Of a stretch of DNA of 64,000 nucleotides, positions 16,395-25,757 are shown piece by piece. The position numbers were made by a program, and so were the translations under genes. The stretch spans positions 50,905 to 114,904 of the forward strand of contig NZ_JABKAU010000014.1 of assembly GCF_013377885.1 (NCBI RefSeq). The letters run 5' to 3'. Positions within the stretch are counted from its first letter, which is position 1. Every line of letters starts with the position of its first letter. The notes below the pieces were generated by a model. It saw only the letters and a list, made by a program, of their open reading frames with translations, made no database searches and had not been told where the DNA came from. This DNA is from Hymenobacter lapidiphilus (GTDB taxonomy: Bacteria > Bacteroidota > Bacteroidia > Cytophagales > Hymenobacteraceae).

Positions 16395-17009
16395 CTATCC
16401 AAATAAACCGGCCGGCGGGGCCGGGGCGGTAGTTGCAATGATACAACTCTGCACCCAATTGCCGAGCATTTCCAACCCGTGGGTGGTGAGCAGGGCCTCA
16501 GGATGGAACTGTACGCCGTGCAAAGGTAAGCTACGATGGCGCAGGGCCATGATTTCGGCGCTGGCATCGGTGGTAACGGCCAGTGCCTCCAGCACCGGCG
16601 GCAGCCCGCGCACGGCCAGCGAATGGTAGCGCGTAACGGCCATAAGGGCCGGCAGCCCGTCCCAGAGCACGTCGGGCACGGTCCAGATGATGTCCGAAAC
16701 CTTGCCGTGCATGGGCCGCGCACCGCGCACGACTTCGCCCCCAAAAAACTGGCCCAGCGCCTGATGGCCCAGGCAGACGCCCAGCATCGGGATCCGCTGA
16801 TGAAACGCCTCAATAACGGCCAGCAGGTTGCCCGCACCCGCCGGTGTGCCCGGCCCCGGCGACAACACCACGGCCTCGGGGACCAAGGCCACCAACTCGG
16901 CCAGCGGCACATCGTTGCGGCGTACCAGCACCTCGCACCCCAGCTGCCGCAGGTAATCGAGCAGGTTGTAAGTGAAGGAATCGAAGTTATCGAGCAGCAG
17001 CAGGCGCAT
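16395..17009 (-). CDS. pabA: Anthranilate/aminodeoxychorismate synthase glutamine amidotransferase subunit
   Basis: The 204-residue class I amidotransferase has LLLLDNFDSFTYNL at the start, LSPGPGTP (50-56), the nucleophile Cys79 in MLGVCLGHQALG, and the His169/Glu171 pair in GVQFHPEALLT. It releases ammonia from glutamine for a TrpE- or PabB-type partner. No trp or pab genes are nearby, so it may serve both pathways. PabA and TrpG cannot be separated by sequence alone. Confidence 0.88.
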   Translation of the reverse strand: MRLLLLDNFDSFTYNLLDYLRQLGCEVLVRRNDVPLAELVALVPEAVVLSPGPGTPAGAGNLLAVIEAFHQRIPMLGVCLGHQALGQFFGGEVVRGARPMHGKVSDIIWTVPDVLWDGLPALMAVTRYHSLAVRGLPPVLEALAVTTDASAEIMALRHRSLPLHGVQFHPEALLTTHGLEMLGNWVQSCIIATTAPAPPAGLFG

Positions 17010-17119
17010 GTTTTTGATTTAGAGCTTAGTGCTTCGTTGATAGAGCTTTGGCCGTTCCGGAAAGACAGCGTTCTGCTTGAACGGCTTAAGCATTACCACC
17101 TAATCACCAAGCTCAAAAC

Positions 17120-17641
17120 CTAAAATACTTCCCGCAGACGGGTGAGCAGGGTGCTGGCGAAGGGCATGGCGAAACCGACAACCTGCAGGGCCGCGGGCGT
17201 TGCCTGGCGTACATAGGGCAACACCTGCGAATCGGCAGCTAATTGGGGCGAAATAAGCGGTACACCTGCCGATTCGACACCGTAGAGCAATAAACTCAGG
17301 CCCAGTACCCATTTCAGCATGCCGCCCACGGCCCCGCCCAGGTTGTCGAGGAACCCCAGCGGCGTGAGGTGCACGGCCGTTTTAAGCAGGCCGCTGAGCA
17401 GGTGCACGCCCCAGCCGATGGCGGCAAACACCAGCACGAAAGACACCAGCGGCAGCAGTCCGAAGGCCTCGCCCACATAGTGCCGCACCAGCGGAATGGC
17501 ATCATTGAGCAGAGCCAGCCCGCCCACCAGCCCCAGCACCAGCGCCAGCAGTGTGGCCACCTCCAGCACCAGTCCGCGCCGGTAGCCCTGCACGGCCCCA
17601 ATCCCCAGCGGAATCAGCAGGAAAATATCGAAGGTGGACAT
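17120..17641 (-). CDS. CvpA family membrane protein
   Basis: The 173-residue product has four hydrophobic segments and the CvpA-like start FDIFLLIPLGIGAVQGYRRGLVLEV. It also has the family stretch TPLGFLDNLGGAVGGMLKWVLG around residues 95-115. CvpA-family proteins occur in the inner membrane and are linked to colicin V export or envelope integrity; the exact function is not settled. Confidence 0.82.
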   Translation of the reverse strand: MSTFDIFLLIPLGIGAVQGYRRGLVLEVATLLALVLGLVGGLALLNDAIPLVRHYVGEAFGLLPLVSFVLVFAAIGWGVHLLSGLLKTAVHLTPLGFLDNLGGAVGGMLKWVLGLSLLLYGVESAGVPLISPQLAADSQVLPYVRQATPAALQVVGFAMPFASTLLTRLREVF

Positions 17642-17676
17642 AGGTTTAGAGCGTGGGATTCGAGAGTCCTGCTAAT

Positions 17677-17778
17677 GGCACGATGTAGGGGCGGGGCTTG
17701 CCCCCGCCCGCCGTTGAACGATGCAGACACAGACCGCTCAACAGCGGGCGGGGACAAGCCCCGCCCCCACATCGTGCC
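17677..17778. repeat. Long GC-rich inverted repeat, family A copy 1
   Basis: The arms start GGCACGATGTAGGGGCGGGG (17677) and end CCGCCCCCACATCGTGCC (17778). They are about 42 bp each with only a few mismatches and a short spacer containing ATGCAGACACAGACC. It fills the gap between cvpA and the YqeY-like gene. The same arm sequence recurs at 27396-27480, 39287-39543 and 42875-42976. Confidence 0.9.
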
Positions 17779-17788
17779 CAGAAATTCG

Positions 17789-18253
17789 CTAGAAATTCGT
17801 GTTGTTGAGCAGGTTGCTGACGGTTTGGGAGATGAGGCGGCCATCGGCCAGACCAGCCAGCTCGCGGGCGGCTACACCCATTACCTTGCCCAGGTCGGAG
17901 GGACCAGTGGCGCCCACGCGCTGGATGATGTGCACCAGTTTCTCTACCAATTCGGCTTCGGAGAGCTGCTGGGGCAGGTACTCTTCAATGATGGCCAGCT
18001 CGTTGAGCTCCACTTCTTCGAGGTCGGAGCGGAACTGCTCGTTATAGGTTTGCGCGGCTTCGCGGCGCTGCTTGGCCTGCTTGGTGAGCAGCTTCATTTC
18101 GGCATCGGAGGTGAGGGCCGCGCCTTGCTGACCCTCGGCCGTTTCGGCCAGCAATATCTGCGACTTAATGCTGCGCAGCGTGGTCAGGCGCAGCTTGTCT
18201 TTGGCCAGCATGGCTTTTTTGATGTCGGCGTCGATGGTTTCTTTCAGAGACAT
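17789..18253 (-). CDS. GatB/YqeY domain protein
   Basis: The 154-residue product matches YqeY-like proteins: SLKETIDADIKKAMLAKDKL, LTTLRSIKSQI, EEYLPQQLSEAELVEKL and GKVMGVAARELAGLADGRLI. The domain is also found at the end of GatB, the amidotransferase that forms Gln-tRNA. The stand-alone protein is thought to act near tRNA amidation, without a defined activity. Confidence 0.9.
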   Translation of the reverse strand: MSLKETIDADIKKAMLAKDKLRLTTLRSIKSQILLAETAEGQQGAALTSDAEMKLLTKQAKQRREAAQTYNEQFRSDLEEVELNELAIIEEYLPQQLSEAELVEKLVHIIQRVGATGPSDLGKVMGVAARELAGLADGRLISQTVSNLLNNTNF

Positions 18254-18309
18254 AGTTCAGGGGAAGTAGGAAGAGGTAAAATTACGGCTTAATACCGGAT
18301 GCAGCGCAG

Positions 18310-19350
18310 TTAGTGCCCTGGCTCGACCAGTGACAGCAGGGCCGCGCGGAAGCTAACCGGGTCGTCGAGGTAAAGGGCCAGCTGGCTGACTTTTTGCGGC
18401 CGGCCGTAGGGGCCACTGGCATAATGAGGCTCGTGCAGGGTGAGTAACAGGTTAGGCGGGGTGAGCAGCAAGCGAGCCGCGTTGACAAGGCCCGGCGCGG
18501 CAGGCGGCACATCATTGATTGGAATGCAGGCGGTAATGAGCGTAGCGGGCAGGCGCAATTCCCATAGAAAACCCACCCGTAACACCAGCTCACCGCTGTC
18601 AGTCAGGCGCACCGGCCGTAAGCGCACGGCCCGCAGGTGAGCCAGCAGTAGCAGCAAACCGTAACCGTGCATTAGCCCTCCCCACAGCGCCGCCGTAGGG
18701 CTCCAGCGCAGCAGCAGCACGTGCGCCACCCCCATTTCCACCACCGACAACAGCCCCACCGTGGCGAAGGAGGCCGTAAATGCCGAATTGCGGTAAGCAG
18801 TAAAAACATGGTCGGTAGGCCGGATTTCGGCGCGGGCCCGCCAGCTCAGCAAAGCGTAATACACCAGGCTGATTTCGGTAACCACGAACGTAAGCGGCCT
18901 TTCAAAAACGCTCTGAAAGGCGGTTTGCAGGCTGGCTACCATGTCGGGGGTTTGGGCATGAGCCACGCGGAAGGCCCGGCGCAGGCGGTGCAGATTCAGT
19001 AGACCCAGCGCCAGTACCAGCCCCTCGGCAGCCACCAGGCCGTATCTGGTCCAGGCCAGGTAGGTTTGCTGGGCAGGCGGCAGCAGCCAGAACGCCAGCG
19101 CCACCGCGCCGGCAAAGGCAGTAGCCACCGTGCCGACTGGCAGGCGGTAGGGCCGCACCACGAGCAGATAGAACAGCACTGGCAGCAACACCACCAGATC
19201 GAAACTGACGGCAGCGGGCAATGCGGGCCTAAACGCAAAGTCTGACCGCTGGATGATGAGAAACTCAACCCCGACTACGGCCAGCAGCAGCAAGGCAAAC
19301 CCGGCGGCAAAGCGGTAACGAACAAACGGCGCGGCAGTCATGGGCTTCAA
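18310..19350 (-). CDS. Polytopic membrane protein of unknown function
   Basis: The product is 346 residues and very hydrophobic, with about seven predicted transmembrane helices (around 13-33, 45-65, 72-90, 100-120, 155-172, 195-215, 225-245). A soluble C-terminal domain (about 250-346) has LRVGFLWELRLPATLITACI and QKVSQLALYLDDPVSFRAAL. This tail resembles a membrane-associated regulatory domain but I recognise no family. A start at residue 4 (MTAAPFVRYRF) is also possible. It is divergent from pdxJ. Confidence 0.7.
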   Translation of the reverse strand: MKPMTAAPFVRYRFAAGFALLLLAVVGVEFLIIQRSDFAFRPALPAAVSFDLVVLLPVLFYLLVVRPYRLPVGTVATAFAGAVALAFWLLPPAQQTYLAWTRYGLVAAEGLVLALGLLNLHRLRRAFRVAHAQTPDMVASLQTAFQSVFERPLTFVVTEISLVYYALLSWRARAEIRPTDHVFTAYRNSAFTASFATVGLLSVVEMGVAHVLLLRWSPTAALWGGLMHGYGLLLLLAHLRAVRLRPVRLTDSGELVLRVGFLWELRLPATLITACIPINDVPPAAPGLVNAARLLLTPPNLLLTLHEPHYASGPYGRPQKVSQLALYLDDPVSFRAALLSLVEPGH

Positions 19351-19422
19351 CTTTAAAAGGCCCCGGGCTGTTGGGGCTACGTATCTTTACGGCCCGTACT
19401 TTTCTTTCAGCCCGCCCCCGGT

Positions 19423-20160
19423 ATGACGAAGCTTAGCGTAAACATAAATAAAATAGCCACCCTGCGGAATGCGCGCGGTCACAACCGTCCCGATTTGTTG
19501 CAGGCCGCCCGCGACATTGAGCGGTTCGGGGCCCAAGGCATTACAGTACACCCCCGCCCCGATGAGCGCCACATTCGCTACCAGGACGTGCGCGACCTGA
19601 AGGCCGTGGTAAAAACCGAGCTGAACGTAGAGGGCAACCCGACGCCCGATTTCCTGGACTTGGTGCGCGAAGTACGGCCTGAGCAGGTAACGCTGGTGCC
19701 CGACGCGCCCGATGCCATTACCTCCAACGCCGGCTGGAACACGATTGAGCACCAGGATTACCTGCGCGACATTGTGGCCGAGCTGAAAGGCCTGGGCTGC
19801 CGCGTCAGCATCTTTCTCGACCCCGTGGCTGAACTGGTGCGCGCCGCCGCTACCACCGGCACCGACCGCATCGAGCTTTACACCGAAGACTACGCCAGCC
19901 GCTACCACGCCGACCGCGAAGCTGCCCTCCTGCCCTACCGCGAAGCTGCCCAGCTGGCCCAGCAGCTCGGCCTGGGCCTCAATGCCGGCCACGACCTCGA
20001 CCTCGATAACCTCGCCTATATGGCCCAGAACCTGCCCGGCCTAGCCGAAGTCAGCATCGGCCATGCCCTGGTCTGCGACGCGCTGTACCTGGGGCTGGAA
20101 AATACCGTGCAGCTGTACCTGCGCCAGTTGGCAGGCACAAAGGTTGGGCTGTCATCCTGA
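19423..20160 (+). CDS. pdxJ: Pyridoxine 5'-phosphate synthase
   Basis: The 245-residue TIM-barrel protein starts [18 protein letters not shown], with the PdxJ motifs [40 protein letters not shown] and [15 protein letters not shown]. It condenses deoxyxylulose 5-phosphate with 1-amino-acetone 3-phosphate to pyridoxine 5'-phosphate. A TATCTTTA element at 19382-19389 is a reasonable -7 box. The last codons and the TGA stop lie inside an inverted repeat (20144-20184). Confidence 0.96.
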   Translation: MTKLSVNINKIATLRNARGHNRPDLLQAARDIERFGAQGITVHPRPDERHIRYQDVRDLKAVVKTELNVEGNPTPDFLDLVREVRPEQVTLVPDAPDAITSNAGWNTIEHQDYLRDIVAELKGLGCRVSIFLDPVAELVRAAATTGTDRIELYTEDYASRYHADREAALLPYREAAQLAQQLGLGLNAGHDLDLDNLAYMAQNLPGLAEVSIGHALVCDALYLGLENTVQLYLRQLAGTKVGLSS

Positions 20161-20184
20161 GCTCCGTTCAGGATGACAGCCCAA
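20144..20184. repeat. Short inverted repeat, family B, overlapping the pdxJ stop
   Basis: TTGGGCTGTCATCCTGA (20144-20160) and TCAGGATGACAGCCCAA (20168-20184) are perfect complements around a 7-nt loop. It is a minimal copy of the TGTCATCCTGAG repeat seen at full length at 26549 and 37511. The left arm encodes the end of PdxJ, including the stop codon. It probably also acts as terminator. Confidence 0.9.
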
Positions 20185-20215
20185 CCCTTCACCCCTTAAT
20201 TTTTAATTCAAATAA

Positions 20216-21253
20216 ATGCCCCGTCTTACCCTGCCTGATTTTCTGCAAACCGATGCCAACGTGCCTGTTCTGGATGTGCGGGCACCGGTCGAGTACACGC
20301 AGGGGCATATTCCGGGGGCTGTCAGCTTTCCGCTGTTCACCGACAACGAGCGGGCCCGCATCGGCACCACCTATAAGCAGCAGAGCCAGGATAAGGCCGT
20401 GCTGCTGGGGCTCGATTTGTTCGGGCCTCGCATGAGCCAGATGGTGAAATTGGCCGGCAAACTGGCCCCCAACAAGCAGGTGCGGGTGCATTGCTGGCGT
20501 GGCGGCATGCGCTCGGGAGCCGTGCAGTGGCTGCTGGAGCTGGCTGGTTTTAAGGTGCAGCTGCTGGATAAAGGGTACAAAGATTACCGCCACTGGGCGT
20601 TGGCCGAGTTTGAGCAGCCCCGCGCTATGTGGGTGCTGGGCGGCCTCACGGGCTCGGGTAAAACCGATGTATTGCACGCGCTGGCGGTTCAGCAGCAGCC
20701 CATGCTCGACCTCGAAGGATTGGCATCTCACAAAGGATCGGCTTTTGGCAGCATCGGCCAGCCCGAGCAACCCACCCAAGAGCAGTTCGAGAACGACTTA
20801 GCCGCCCGGCTGGCCGCGCTGCCCGCCGAGGCCCCGTTTTGGGTGGAGGATGAAAGCCGCGGCATTGGGCGCGTGGCGGTGCCGGGCGGCCTGTTCGAGC
20901 AGCTGCGCACGGCTCCGCTGGTGGTGCTGGAAATTCCGCGCGAGGTGCGCGTAGCCAAGCTGGCCGACGAGTACGGCCGCCAGGATCCGGCTGCACTGGC
21001 CGCCTCGATACTGCGCATCCGCAAGCGCCTGGGCGGGCTGGCCACCAAGGAAGCCCTGTCGGCCATTGGCGAAAACGACATGCCCAAAATGGTGAGATTG
21101 GTGCTCGACTACTACGACAAAACTTACTCGCACGGCCTCGATGGCCGCCCCTTCGTAACCGTACCTTCCGACACCTGCGACCCGGTAATAAACGCCGGGT
21201 TGGTGCTGGAGGCAGCCCGGGCATCATTTCCCACAGAGGAGCGCAGAAACTAA
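20216..21253 (+). CDS. mnmH: tRNA 2-selenouridine synthase
   Basis: The 345-residue protein is a fusion. An N-terminal rhodanese domain (about 10-125) has the catalytic Cys93 in VHCWRGGMRSGA. A P-loop ATPase-like domain follows with Walker A GGLTGSGKT (142-150). MnmH/SelU replaces the sulfur of 2-thiouridine at tRNA wobble position 34 with selenium from selenophosphate, using a geranylated intermediate. The selenophosphate maker selD is the next gene, 97 bp downstream. Confidence 0.95.
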   Translation: MPRLTLPDFLQTDANVPVLDVRAPVEYTQGHIPGAVSFPLFTDNERARIGTTYKQQSQDKAVLLGLDLFGPRMSQMVKLAGKLAPNKQVRVHCWRGGMRSGAVQWLLELAGFKVQLLDKGYKDYRHWALAEFEQPRAMWVLGGLTGSGKTDVLHALAVQQQPMLDLEGLASHKGSAFGSIGQPEQPTQEQFENDLAARLAALPAEAPFWVEDESRGIGRVAVPGGLFEQLRTAPLVVLEIPREVRVAKLADEYGRQDPAALAASILRIRKRLGGLATKEALSAIGENDMPKMVRLVLDYYDKTYSHGLDGRPFVTVPSDTCDPVINAGLVLEAARASFPTEERRN

Positions 21254-21350
21254 CCCAGAGGGAGGCTAACCCAGAAGTTTGCGGAGTTCGCCTCTGCGTA
21301 CCTCTGTAAAACCGCCTGTGCCCCTCTGCTAGAACCCCAACTAAAATAGC

Positions 21351-22397
21351 ATGACTGAAACTGATAAAATCCGCCTCACCCAATACAGCCACGGCGCGGG
21401 CTGCGGCTGCAAAATCGCGCCCAAAGTGCTCGACCAGATTCTGCACACCAGCCTGCCCCAGCCCACCCACGACAAGCTGCTGGTAGGCAACGCCTCGCGC
21501 GACGACGCGGCCGTGTACGACATCGGCGGTGGGCAGGCCGTTATCAGCACCACCGACTTCTTCATGCCCATCGTCGATGACGCCTACGATTTCGGACGTA
21601 TTGCCTCGGCCAACGCCATTTCGGATGTGTACGCCATGGGCGGGCGGCCGATTATGGCCATTGCTGTGCTGGGTTGGCCTATTGATAAGCTGCCGCCCGA
21701 AGTAGCCCGCCGCGTGATTGAAGGCAGCCGCAGCATCTGCGCCGAGGCGGGTATCCCGCTGGCCGGTGGCCACAGCATCGACTCGCCGGAGCCCATTTTC
21801 GGGCTGGCCGTTACGGGGCTGCTCGACATCAAAAACCTCAAGCAAAACGACACCGCCACGGCCGGCTGCGAGCTGTACCTAACCAAGCCGCTGGGCGTGG
21901 GCATGCTGACGACGGCCCAGAAAAAAGGCATTCTGCGGCCCGAAGACGAGCAGCTAGCCCCCCAGAGCATGATGATGCTAAATAAAATCGGGGCCGAGCT
22001 GGGGCCGCTGGAAGCCGTGCGGGCCATGACCGACGTGACAGGCTTCGGGCTGCTGGGCCACCTAGCCGAGGTGTGCGAAGGCAGTAACCTGACCGCTGAA
22101 ATCGAGTTCGATAAGGTACCGCTGATTCCGGAAGCCGCCGCCTACTACGCTCAGAAGTCGATTCCGGGCGGCACGGTGCGCAACTGGGACTCGTACGGCC
22201 ACAAAGTGGGCGCAGTAACCGACGAGCAGCGCGCCTGGCTCTGCGACCCCCAGACTTCGGGTGGCCTGCTGGTGTGCGTAGACCCCGCCGGCCGCGAGGC
22301 CGTGCGGGCCGTGTTCGGACAGCATGGCCTAGCGCTGGAGCCGTTTGGCACGTTGCGCGCCCACCACGCCGACGAACCCTGGATTCTGGTGAGCTAA
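21351..22397 (+). CDS. selD: Selenide, water dikinase
   Basis: The 348-residue protein has the SelD active-site loop [15 protein letters not shown] near the N-terminus. Cys18 and Lys21 match the catalytic Cys17 and Lys20 of E. coli; the residue is Cys, not selenocysteine. Other AIR-synthase/PurM-family motifs are [40 protein letters not shown] and [16 protein letters not shown]. It makes selenophosphate from selenide and ATP. With mnmH it forms a selenouridine module; no selA, selB or tRNA-Sec is visible. Confidence 0.96.
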   Translation: MTETDKIRLTQYSHGAGCGCKIAPKVLDQILHTSLPQPTHDKLLVGNASRDDAAVYDIGGGQAVISTTDFFMPIVDDAYDFGRIASANAISDVYAMGGRPIMAIAVLGWPIDKLPPEVARRVIEGSRSICAEAGIPLAGGHSIDSPEPIFGLAVTGLLDIKNLKQNDTATAGCELYLTKPLGVGMLTTAQKKGILRPEDEQLAPQSMMMLNKIGAELGPLEAVRAMTDVTGFGLLGHLAEVCEGSNLTAEIEFDKVPLIPEAAAYYAQKSIPGGTVRNWDSYGHKVGAVTDEQRAWLCDPQTSGGLLVCVDPAGREAVRAVFGQHGLALEPFGTLRAHHADEPWILVS

Positions 22398-22529
22398 TTT
22401 TAGCAATTGGCAGTGGGTTGTAGCTGCTGTCACGAGGCTGCTTCGGGAAACCACTCTGGCTGTGGCAAATGCGCTATTTAGCCAACCCGCCAAGGTGGAG
22501 TATAACAGTAACTTATTAGTTTCTCCCTG

Positions 22530-22907
22530 ATGAACCCCATCCACTGGCTTTTTGCTCGCAGCTATCATTACATCCATATTCTTTTGCCCGATGCTAAAGT
22601 GGAGAAGCTACCTGAAGCGACTATGCTCTTCTTGGATTCGTTTCTATTTTTTCCATTTTTACAAGTAATGTCTTTGGTAACAGATGCTCTCAACATTGAA
22701 ATAGGATCTATAAGTACTGTTGCCATCTGGGTTGCCGTGTGCTACCTCAATCGACGCCTGTTGCTTGCCGATGAAACGGTTGCCCGTATACTGAGCCGTT
22801 ATCCAGTTAAACCAGCCAGTAAAGCTCAGGCGCAAACGTTCTTTGGCACCTTAGTACTTTTAGCCTTACTGCTGGTGCTTTTTCCCGTGAGCCGTATGCT
22901 GCGCTGA
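22530..22907 (+). CDS. Small membrane protein of unknown function
   Basis: The product is 125 residues, starting MNPIHWLFARSYHYIHILLP, with three hydrophobic segments (about 33-50, 58-72, 104-122) and a basic loop. It lies in a region of slightly lower GC than its neighbours. No family was recognised. It is not obviously cotranscribed with selD, which ends 132 bp upstream. The next gene (22964) is also a small membrane protein. Confidence 0.55.
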   Translation: MNPIHWLFARSYHYIHILLPDAKVEKLPEATMLFLDSFLFFPFLQVMSLVTDALNIEIGSISTVAIWVAVCYLNRRLLLADETVARILSRYPVKPASKAQAQTFFGTLVLLALLLVLFPVSRMLR

Positions 22908-22963
22908 ATGCCCACAAACCGGCTTATCAGCTACCCCAGTTCCCTTTACCATACTACTACCCA

Positions 22964-23557
22964 ATGAAGCTGCTGTATTTCCTGCGGCCGCTGCTGGAGG
23001 CAGCCGCGCTGGTGGCTGCGCTGGTACTGGGGCTGCGGCTGTTCAGCGGCCTGTTCAGCCGCAAAAGCCACACCTACCAGCTCAACTATGCCCGGCAGCT
23101 GCGGCTGTTGTTCTGGCCGCTGCTGTGCCTGGGCGTGGGGCTGCCGTTTCTAGGAGCTTTTTTTTACGCCGACACGCTGGCTCCGCACGAGTGGGTTCTG
23201 CTGCTGGTTATGACGGTGGTGGTGCTGGGGTTTGCGGGGCCGGCGCTGCTGCTGCACGGGCAGTATAGCATCCGTAACCTGCACACCACGCTGGTGTTCG
23301 AGCCCAAGCAGAACCGGCTGGAAGTGTACGAGGGCACCACTCAAGTTCCGTTTGAGAAGCACGACCTGCTGCGCGTTGAGCGGGTTACCTGCCGCTCACG
23401 CCGCCCCTTCTGGAGTCCCTACGACTACCTGCGCCTGCACCTGCGCGACGGGCAGAGCATCACCCTGACTTCGGTGCTTACTGACCTGCAGCCGCTGACG
23501 GAGTTCTTGCGCAATACCCCGCTGGAACGCCGCCAAACCTGGATTTGCTGGCTATAG
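22964..23557 (+). CDS. Membrane protein with PH-like C-terminal domain
   Basis: The 197-residue product has three hydrophobic helices (about 7-27, 46-68, 75-95). A C-terminal beta-rich region (about 105-195) has TTLVFEPKQNRLEVYEGTTQ and LRLHLRDGQSITLTSVLTDL, which look like a bacterial PH-like domain. Function unknown. It is probably transcribed alone or with 22530-22907; a single-domain match would need a profile search. Confidence 0.6.
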   Translation: MKLLYFLRPLLEAAALVAALVLGLRLFSGLFSRKSHTYQLNYARQLRLLFWPLLCLGVGLPFLGAFFYADTLAPHEWVLLLVMTVVVLGFAGPALLLHGQYSIRNLHTTLVFEPKQNRLEVYEGTTQVPFEKHDLLRVERVTCRSRRPFWSPYDYLRLHLRDGQSITLTSVLTDLQPLTEFLRNTPLERRQTWICWL

Positions 23558-23791
23558 CGCCCGTTCGGGCACTTCAGGGAACCGGCCGATGCCGCTTACA
23601 GTTCGCGCCAGCTCTTACCGGCACTACCTGAGCAGGCACGAGGCCAACCAGGTGCCGCTAGTTGCGTTAGCGTGGGCAATGCCGCCAGCCGCCCACCGGC
23701 GCGTTGATTGACAGTTACAAAAGACTATATTTAGCGCCATCAGTGCCGCAATGGGGCTGCACCAGCCATACCTCCCTCTTATCAGTTGCCG

Positions 23792-25696
23792 ATGCGCTGC
23801 TTTCTGCTCGTTGCCTTGCTGCTCAGTAGCCTGTGGGGGCGAGCTGCTACGGTGCCCGAGCTGCGGCAGCAACTGCAAACCCAGCCAGCTGATACGGGCC
23901 GTGTACGGCGGCTGAACGAGCTGTGCTATCTGCTGCACGACAACCACCCAACCAAGGCCCTGCGCTACGGCGAGCAGGCCATAACCCTGGCCCGCAAGCT
24001 ATCCGACCGACCCGGCCTGATGCGCGGGCTGCTGGCGCTGGCCAGCTGCTACGCCAACCTGGCCGATGGCCCGCATGCCCTGGAGCTGCAGCAGGAAGCC
24101 CTGCTGCTGGCCCGGCAACTGCGCTCCAACGATGGGCTGGTGCGCAGCTTTACCGGCATAGGCAGCGTGTACCATGAGCGCAACGACACGGCCGCAGCCC
24201 TGCTCAACTACCGCCGGGGCCTTCAATATGCTTATGAGCCCGCTGTGAAGGTAAGCTCACAGTTGATACTGTTCGGTAATCTGGGCAACCTGTATTTTAC
24301 GATGCGCTACCGCTCGCGGGGCATGCTGTTCACCCGCCGGGCGCTGGCACTGGCCCGTGACAACGGCGACCGGGCTGGCGAGTCGCTGTATCTGGCCAAC
24401 TTGGGCACATATTATCTGCAGATGAAGCGCCTGAACACGGCCGAAGGTCTGCTGCGCAAAGCCGTGAGCCTGCTGGAACCACTGCCTGGCCAGCGCTTCG
24501 AGGCCGGCCACCTGGAATTGCTGGCCACGGTATTGCTGCTCAATAATGAGCTGGAGGAAGCGGAGGAGCTCACCCGCCAAGCCCTGAGCCTGGCCCGCAG
24601 CCTCGATTACCAGGAGCGGGTGCTCGATGCCTACAGCCTGCTGGCCGACATCAGCGCGGCCCGCCGCGAGTACGACCAGGCCTACGAGTGGCAGCTGCGG
24701 TTTCGCAGCCTCAACGACAGCCTTAACAGCCGTTCGCGCCTGCAAACGCTGATGGCCCTGCAAACCCGCTACGAAACGGCCGATAAAGAGCGAATCATTC
24801 AGCAGCTCACCGACCGCGAAAACGTGATGCAGCAGCGCAACCGGGCCCAGGTTGCGGCTATCCTGGCGCTGCTGCTGGGTTTGGGCGGGGTCGGGCTGCT
24901 TTACACCAAGTTGCGCCGCAGTCGCGCCGCAGTAGCCGCCAATAATAAGGCCCTGGAGCAGACCTCGGCCGAGTTGCGCCAGGTGGCGGCCTCCAAGGAC
25001 CGTCTCTATGCCATTGTGGCTCACGACCTGCGCGGCCCCGTTACGTCGTTTGCCAGCGTTACCGAGCTGATTGACTTTTACCTGCGCCAGGGCGACGAGG
25101 CCGGCCTGCGCCGCCTGCCCGAGCTGGTGCGCCAATCGGCCCAGCAGCTCAACCACCTGCTCGACAACCTGCTCAACTGGGCCGTCAGCCAGACGGGCGA
25201 ACTGGCCTTCCGGCCACGGGCACTGGCCGTGGCCGAGCTGTTCGAAGACACGCACCGCCTGTATGCCAACGCCCTGGAGGCCAAGCAACTCACGATGCAC
25301 CTCGATGCCGGGCCGGAACTATTGCTCTGGGCCGATTCCCACATGACCCAGACCATCCTGCGCAACCTGGTAGGCAACGCCCTTAAGTTTACGCCTTCGG
25401 GCGGAAAGGTTTGGCTGGCCGCTCAGGAAACCAGCCCCGGACGGATAACGCTGCGGGTAGAGGATACGGGGTCGGGAATGGTGCCCGAGCAGGTAGTTGC
25501 CCTGCACCGCTCCGAAGCCCTGGCCCAACCCCTGCAGGGCCCGCGTTCGGGCACAGGCTTGGGGCTGCTGCTATGCCGGGCCTTCGCCAGCCGGCAGGCC
25601 GGCTCCCTGCGCATCGAAAGCATCCTTGGCCAGGGCACTACGGTATACGTTACGCTGCCCGCCGCCCTGCCCGAGGCCTCGGCCCAAGAGGGCTAA
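23792..25696 (+). CDS. Orphan sensor histidine kinase with TPR domain
   Basis: The 634-residue protein has a signal peptide (about 1-19) and a periplasmic TPR array (about 22-330). One transmembrane helix follows (about 353-371), then a coiled coil and a HisKA domain with phospho-acceptor His411 in AIVAHDLRGPVTS. The HATPase_c domain has N-box NLVGNALKFTPSGG, G1 VEDTGSGM and G2 GTGLGLLL. No response regulator lies next to it, so its partner is unknown. A start at TTG 23786 is less likely than the ATG at 23792. A weak TATATTTA element lies upstream. Confidence 0.88.
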   Translation: MRCFLLVALLLSSLWGRAATVPELRQQLQTQPADTGRVRRLNELCYLLHDNHPTKALRYGEQAITLARKLSDRPGLMRGLLALASCYANLADGPHALELQQEALLLARQLRSNDGLVRSFTGIGSVYHERNDTAAALLNYRRGLQYAYEPAVKVSSQLILFGNLGNLYFTMRYRSRGMLFTRRALALARDNGDRAGESLYLANLGTYYLQMKRLNTAEGLLRKAVSLLEPLPGQRFEAGHLELLATVLLLNNELEEAEELTRQALSLARSLDYQERVLDAYSLLADISAARREYDQAYEWQLRFRSLNDSLNSRSRLQTLMALQTRYETADKERIIQQLTDRENVMQQRNRAQVAAILALLLGLGGVGLLYTKLRRSRAAVAANNKALEQTSAELRQVAASKDRLYAIVAHDLRGPVTSFASVTELIDFYLRQGDEAGLRRLPELVRQSAQQLNHLLDNLLNWAVSQTGELAFRPRALAVAELFEDTHRLYANALEAKQLTMHLDAGPELLLWADSHMTQTILRNLVGNALKFTPSGGKVWLAAQETSPGRITLRVEDTGSGMVPEQVVALHRSEALAQPLQGPRSGTGLGLLLCRAFASRQAGSLRIESILGQGTTVYVTLPAALPEASAQEG

Positions 25697-25757
25697 GTGG
25701 ACTCTTAAGAAAGGAAAGTCGCCGCCCCCCCAACCCATTTCGCTATTTTTGCGGCCT

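Noticed and set aside
21254..21350. Possible small gene or riboswitch between mnmH and selD
   Set aside because: The 97-bp gap has repeated CCTCTG-like words resembling a decayed repeat, no convincing hairpin and no protein-like frame.
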